Of a stretch of 64,000 bases of DNA, positions 61,276 through 64,000 are shown piece by piece (within the stretch, counting starts at the first letter, position 1; each line of letters begins with the position of its first letter). Source of the DNA: Parvibaculum sp035325945 (GTDB lineage Bacteria; Pseudomonadota; Alphaproteobacteria; Parvibaculales; Parvibaculaceae); contig NZ_DAOKYX010000001.1 in the NCBI RefSeq assembly GCF_035325945.1, forward strand, positions 357,227 to 421,226, written 5' to 3'. The position numbers and the translations under genes are program-made. The notes beneath the pieces are model-generated. The model ran no database searches. It saw only the letters and a list, made by a program, of their open reading frames with translations, and was not told the DNA's origin.

Positions 61276-62042
61276 GCAGCGTACTGCGCGCTACCAAACG
61301 CAATCCCGTTGCCCGAACGATAACCGGCATTTTCGGAACCTCGGATTTTCACAGCCATCTCAGGCTTGAGGCGCCACTTCGATTCGTGCGCTCGCTACCC
61401 GAAAAGCCGATCGACATTCTCGAACTCGGCTGTGGCGGCGGTTTCGTTCTGACAGAAATATGCTCTCGTGTCGAAGTGAACACCGCGCTTGGCATCGATT
61501 TGTCCGAGACGCATGTGGAAAGCGCTAATGCGCTTCGGGCGGCCGTTCTTCCGGACAAGGCGCTGCGCTTCGAAGTCGGAGATGCTTCAGAGATGGCCTC
61601 CGGCAGCCACTACGATATAATTCTCCTGATGGACGTGCTGGAGCATATTGACGACGTCAAGCCCGTTCTGGATTTCGTCAGGACACATCTTAAATCCGAT
61701 GGTGTACTGCTTGTCTCTGTGCCGACACCCTTGTATCCACATGTCTTCGGCCGCAAATTTCATGAACAGATCGGTCACGTCCGTGACGGATACACGCTCC
61801 AGTCGCTGAAAGAGGCATGTTCGGATTTTGTCGTTGAATCCTATAAATATTCCACAGGCCCTTTGGCCATTCCGTTTTGCGCCTTTTATTATCGTGTGGC
61901 GACGCGCCTACCGCGCAAGCTCTGCTCGCTGATCGGATTTGTCATGACGCCCTTTTCGGTGCTGGACATCTGGCATCCTCCCGCCCTTTCCTGTTCACTG
62001 TTCGCGGTTCTGCGACCAGCGACGAAATCGGTTGCCGCATGA
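61266..62042 (+). CDS. SAM-dependent methyltransferase
   Basis: A 258-aa class I methyltransferase. SAM-binding motif I is DILELGCGGGFVL, with acidic residue Asp in GIDLSETHV, and DIILLMDVLEHIDD forms motif II/III. It is embedded in the glycan cluster and overlaps both neighbours (ten bases with wzx, four with glf), so it probably methylates a sugar. The ATG at 61266 has GGAGA upstream. Confidence 0.9.
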   Translation: MAIGSVLRATKRNPVARTITGIFGTSDFHSHLRLEAPLRFVRSLPEKPIDILELGCGGGFVLTEICSRVEVNTALGIDLSETHVESANALRAAVLPDKALRFEVGDASEMASGSHYDIILLMDVLEHIDDVKPVLDFVRTHLKSDGVLLVSVPTPLYPHVFGRKFHEQIGHVRDGYTLQSLKEACSDFVVESYKYSTGPLAIPFCAFYYRVATRLPRKLCSLIGFVMTPFSVLDIWHPPALSCSLFAVLRPATKSVAA

Positions 62043-63133
62043 TTCACGACTATCTCATCGTCGGCGCTGGCTTTGCCGGCAGCGTCTGCGCGGAACGCCT
62101 CGCATCCGCCGGCAAGACCGTTCTTCTGATCGATCGGCGAACGCATATCGGCGGGAACGCCTATGACTGCCTTGATCAAGCCGGTGTGCTCATCCATCCT
62201 TACGGACCGCACATCTTCCACACCAATTCAGAGCGTATATTCGAATATCTGAGCCGGTTCACCGACTGGCACTTCTACGAACACCGCGTTCTGGCCCAGG
62301 TCGACGGCGGGCTCTATCCGATCCCGATCAACCGAACCACGATCAACAGTCTCTACGGGCTCGATTTGCGCGAAGACGAGGTTGAAGCCTATCTGGAGAA
62401 GGTTCGCGAGCCATGCCCCCGCATCGCGACGAGCGAGGATGTCGTCTTGTCGAGCGTCGGCCGCGACCTCTGCGAGAAGTTCTTTCGAGGCTATACGCGA
62501 AAACAATGGGGGCTCGATCTGTCCGAGCTCGCAGGTAGCGTCGCAGCGCGAATCCCGACACGCACCAATGACGACGATAGATATTTCACCGACAAATTCC
62601 AGTTCATGCCCTCGCAAGGTTATGCGCGGATGTTCGAGCGCATGCTTTCACATCCCAATATCGAAATCCGGCTCGGCGCCGACTACTTCGAGCACCGCGC
62701 ATCTCTGCGTGCGCGGCACATCGTCTTTACCGGCCCCATCGACGCCTTCTTCGGTTTCCGGTTCGGCAAGCTTCCCTATCGCAGCCTGCGCTTCGAGCAC
62801 GAGCATCTGCCCTCGACCGCACAATTCCAGCCAACCGGCACGGTCAACTTCCCGAATGATCATGCCTATACGCGCATCACCGAGTTCAGGCACCTGACTG
62901 GCCAGCCGCATGAAGGCACCTCCATAGTACGGGAATATCCGCAGGCGGATGGAGAACCTTATTATCCGATCCCCGCGCCTGCCAACGAGGTGCTCTACAA
63001 ACAATATGAGGCGCTGGCGCTGCAGGAAAAACACGTGACCTTCGTCGGACGTCTGGCCCAATATCGCTATTACAATATGGACCAGATCGTCGGCAGCGCC
63101 CTCGCGGCCACCAGCCGGATTATCGGGAATTGA
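62039..63133 (+). CDS. glf: UDP-galactopyranose mutase
   Basis: A 364-aa FAD enzyme converting UDP-galactopyranose to UDP-galactofuranose. FAD-binding GAGFAG (9-14), HIGGNAYD (36-43), YGPHIFHT (55-62) and the late YYPIPAPANEVLY and GRLAQYRYYNMDQIVGSAL are diagnostic. It supplies the furanose donor for the glycosyltransferase that follows. Its ATGA overlap with the methyltransferase and tight spacing show one operon. Confidence 0.95.
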   Translation: MIHDYLIVGAGFAGSVCAERLASAGKTVLLIDRRTHIGGNAYDCLDQAGVLIHPYGPHIFHTNSERIFEYLSRFTDWHFYEHRVLAQVDGGLYPIPINRTTINSLYGLDLREDEVEAYLEKVREPCPRIATSEDVVLSSVGRDLCEKFFRGYTRKQWGLDLSELAGSVAARIPTRTNDDDRYFTDKFQFMPSQGYARMFERMLSHPNIEIRLGADYFEHRASLRARHIVFTGPIDAFFGFRFGKLPYRSLRFEHEHLPSTAQFQPTGTVNFPNDHAYTRITEFRHLTGQPHEGTSIVREYPQADGEPYYPIPAPANEVLYKQYEALALQEKHVTFVGRLAQYRYYNMDQIVGSALAATSRIIGN

Positions 63134-63138
63134 CCTCC

Positions 63139-64000
63139 ATGCGCATCGCAGCGGTTATCGTCACCTTCAATCGCAAGGCTCTGGCCATCGAGTGCCTGAA
63201 GGGCATGCTCGGTCAATCCCGCATGCCCGACCATGTGTTCATCATCGACAATGCGAGCACTGATGATACGCCTGAGGTGCTGAGTGCTACTGGCATTCTG
63301 GGGCGCGAAGACGTCACCTATTTTCGTACGGAAACGAATCTGGGTGGCGCGGGCGGCTTCCATCAAGGCATGAAGCTCGCGTATGAGGCCGGCTATGACT
63401 GGATCTGGATCATGGACGATGATGTCGAGCCGCTACCCTCGGCACTGGAGCGCATGCTCGGATTCGCCGATATTTCCCGCTGCATTCAGCCGGGACGCAT
63501 GTATGCCCACGGCGAGCGCGTTGATTGGGATCAGACATTCGACCCTTCAACGGGAATCAAAAGCTTTCACAAAGACACGCGGCTGAAATACCGACCATGG
63601 AAGGAGGTCGATGTCGGCTGCTTCGAGGGCATGCTGATCGCAAGAGAGATCGTGGATCGGATCGGCCTACCTGATCCGCGTTTTTTTCTCGTTCACGACG
63701 ATTCCATTTATGGCTTCGCGGCATCGCTGCATACGCCGGTCATCTATCTGCGTGACAGCCTGATGCTCAAGAAGCTCCGTCCGAACACGCTCTCGCCCCG
63801 CTTCTGTTTCTACGCCGCACGCAATCATTTTCTCGTGATGGAGCAGCTGACGGCGCTTGGTGCTGCCGATCGCAGGGGAAGGCTTATCGTCGGCGCCTGT
63901 TTCCTCCTCTCTACGCTTCTTGCCAAGTCGCTGGTTCGCGGCGGCCTCAAACCAGCCATCGCGGTCATGCGCGGCATCCTCGCGGGATGGCAGGGGAAGT
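63139..64000 (+). CDS. Glycosyltransferase family 2, GlfT-like (cut by window end)
   Basis: An open frame of at least 287 codons running off the window. It begins MRIAAVIVTFNRKALAIEC and contains the donor-binding FIIDNASTDDT, NLGGAGGFHQGM, the metal-binding WIWIMDDDVEP and VHDDSIYGF. NxGGAGGF is typical of GT2 galactofuranosyl- and rhamnosyltransferases. Its place five bases after the glf stop points to galactofuranose transfer. The start ATG may be preceded by a TTG nine bases upstream. Confidence 0.88.
   Translation, partial: MRIAAVIVTFNRKALAIECLKGMLGQSRMPDHVFIIDNASTDDTPEVLSATGILGREDVTYFRTETNLGGAGGFHQGMKLAYEAGYDWIWIMDDDVEPLPSALERMLGFADISRCIQPGRMYAHGERVDWDQTFDPSTGIKSFHKDTRLKYRPWKEVDVGCFEGMLIAREIVDRIGLPDPRFFLVHDDSIYGFAASLHTPVIYLRDSLMLKKLRPNTLSPRFCFYAARNHFLVMEQLTALGAADRRGRLIVGACFLLSTLLAKSLVRGGLKPAIAVMRGILAGWQGK

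Overview
The window is high-GC chromosomal DNA from an alphaproteobacterium, most likely Hyphomicrobiales/Rhizobiales and possibly Parvibaculum-like. Supporting signs are the many fatty-acid and xenobiotic catabolism genes, the hisS-hisZ-hisG arrangement, a bd-type (CIO-like) oxidase, a glyoxylate bypass with a RamB/ScfR-type regulator, and a tRNA-His that lacks the encoded G-1 and carries A73, a known trait of one alphaproteobacterial clade. Assignment below class is inference. Two 100-N gaps (33016-33115 and 41883-41982) are each flanked by an identical 55-bp duplication, so they are scaffolding artefacts rather than missing genes.

Layout. 1-6 kb: the end of an acyl-CoA dehydrogenase; a ZTP (pfl-type) riboswitch with an overlapping terminator controlling a divergent serine hydroxymethyltransferase; then a TetR regulator divergent from a flavin monooxygenase/SDR pair. 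5-10 kb: a TSUP transporter and hisS-hisZ-hisG. 10-15 kb: a degenerate sensor kinase, then cydAB with a 40-aa CydX-like (DUF2474-type) gene. 15-20 kb: a RamB/ScfR-type regulator divergent from malate synthase and isocitrate lyase. 19-26 kb: an XRE/MmyB regulator divergent from two small genes, an RraA-like protein, the speD-speE polyamine genes, an unknown gene behind a Fur-like palindrome, a nitronate monooxygenase and a histone H1-like protein. 26-41 kb: catabolic and envelope genes, including hydrolases, an aldo/keto reductase, an LLM flavin enzyme, two paralogous N-acyl-D-amino-acid amidohydrolases, acyl-CoA ligase, an LpxR-like protein, a DUF819 protein, Kup and a crotonase. 42-45 kb: a GH17-GT2 fusion of the NdvB/C beta-glucan synthase type. 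45-55.7 kb: SDRs, acyl-CoA ligase, GST, a response regulator, tRNA-His, an epoxide-hydrolase-like protein, AsmA, a cupin and small membrane or secreted proteins.

56-64 kb: a surface polysaccharide cluster of visibly lower GC, with a PaaK-like adenylate-forming enzyme, GT4, Wzy-like polymerase, Wzx flippase, methyltransferase, UDP-galactopyranose mutase and a GT2 running off the window. Together these predict a galactofuranose-containing glycan. A short possible transposase remnant lies just upstream of the cluster. No CRISPR array, prophage or intact insertion sequence was seen. The most informative findings are the ZTP riboswitch, the pseudo-kinase, the galactofuranose cluster and the GH17-GT2 fusion; no clearly undescribed multi-gene system was found.
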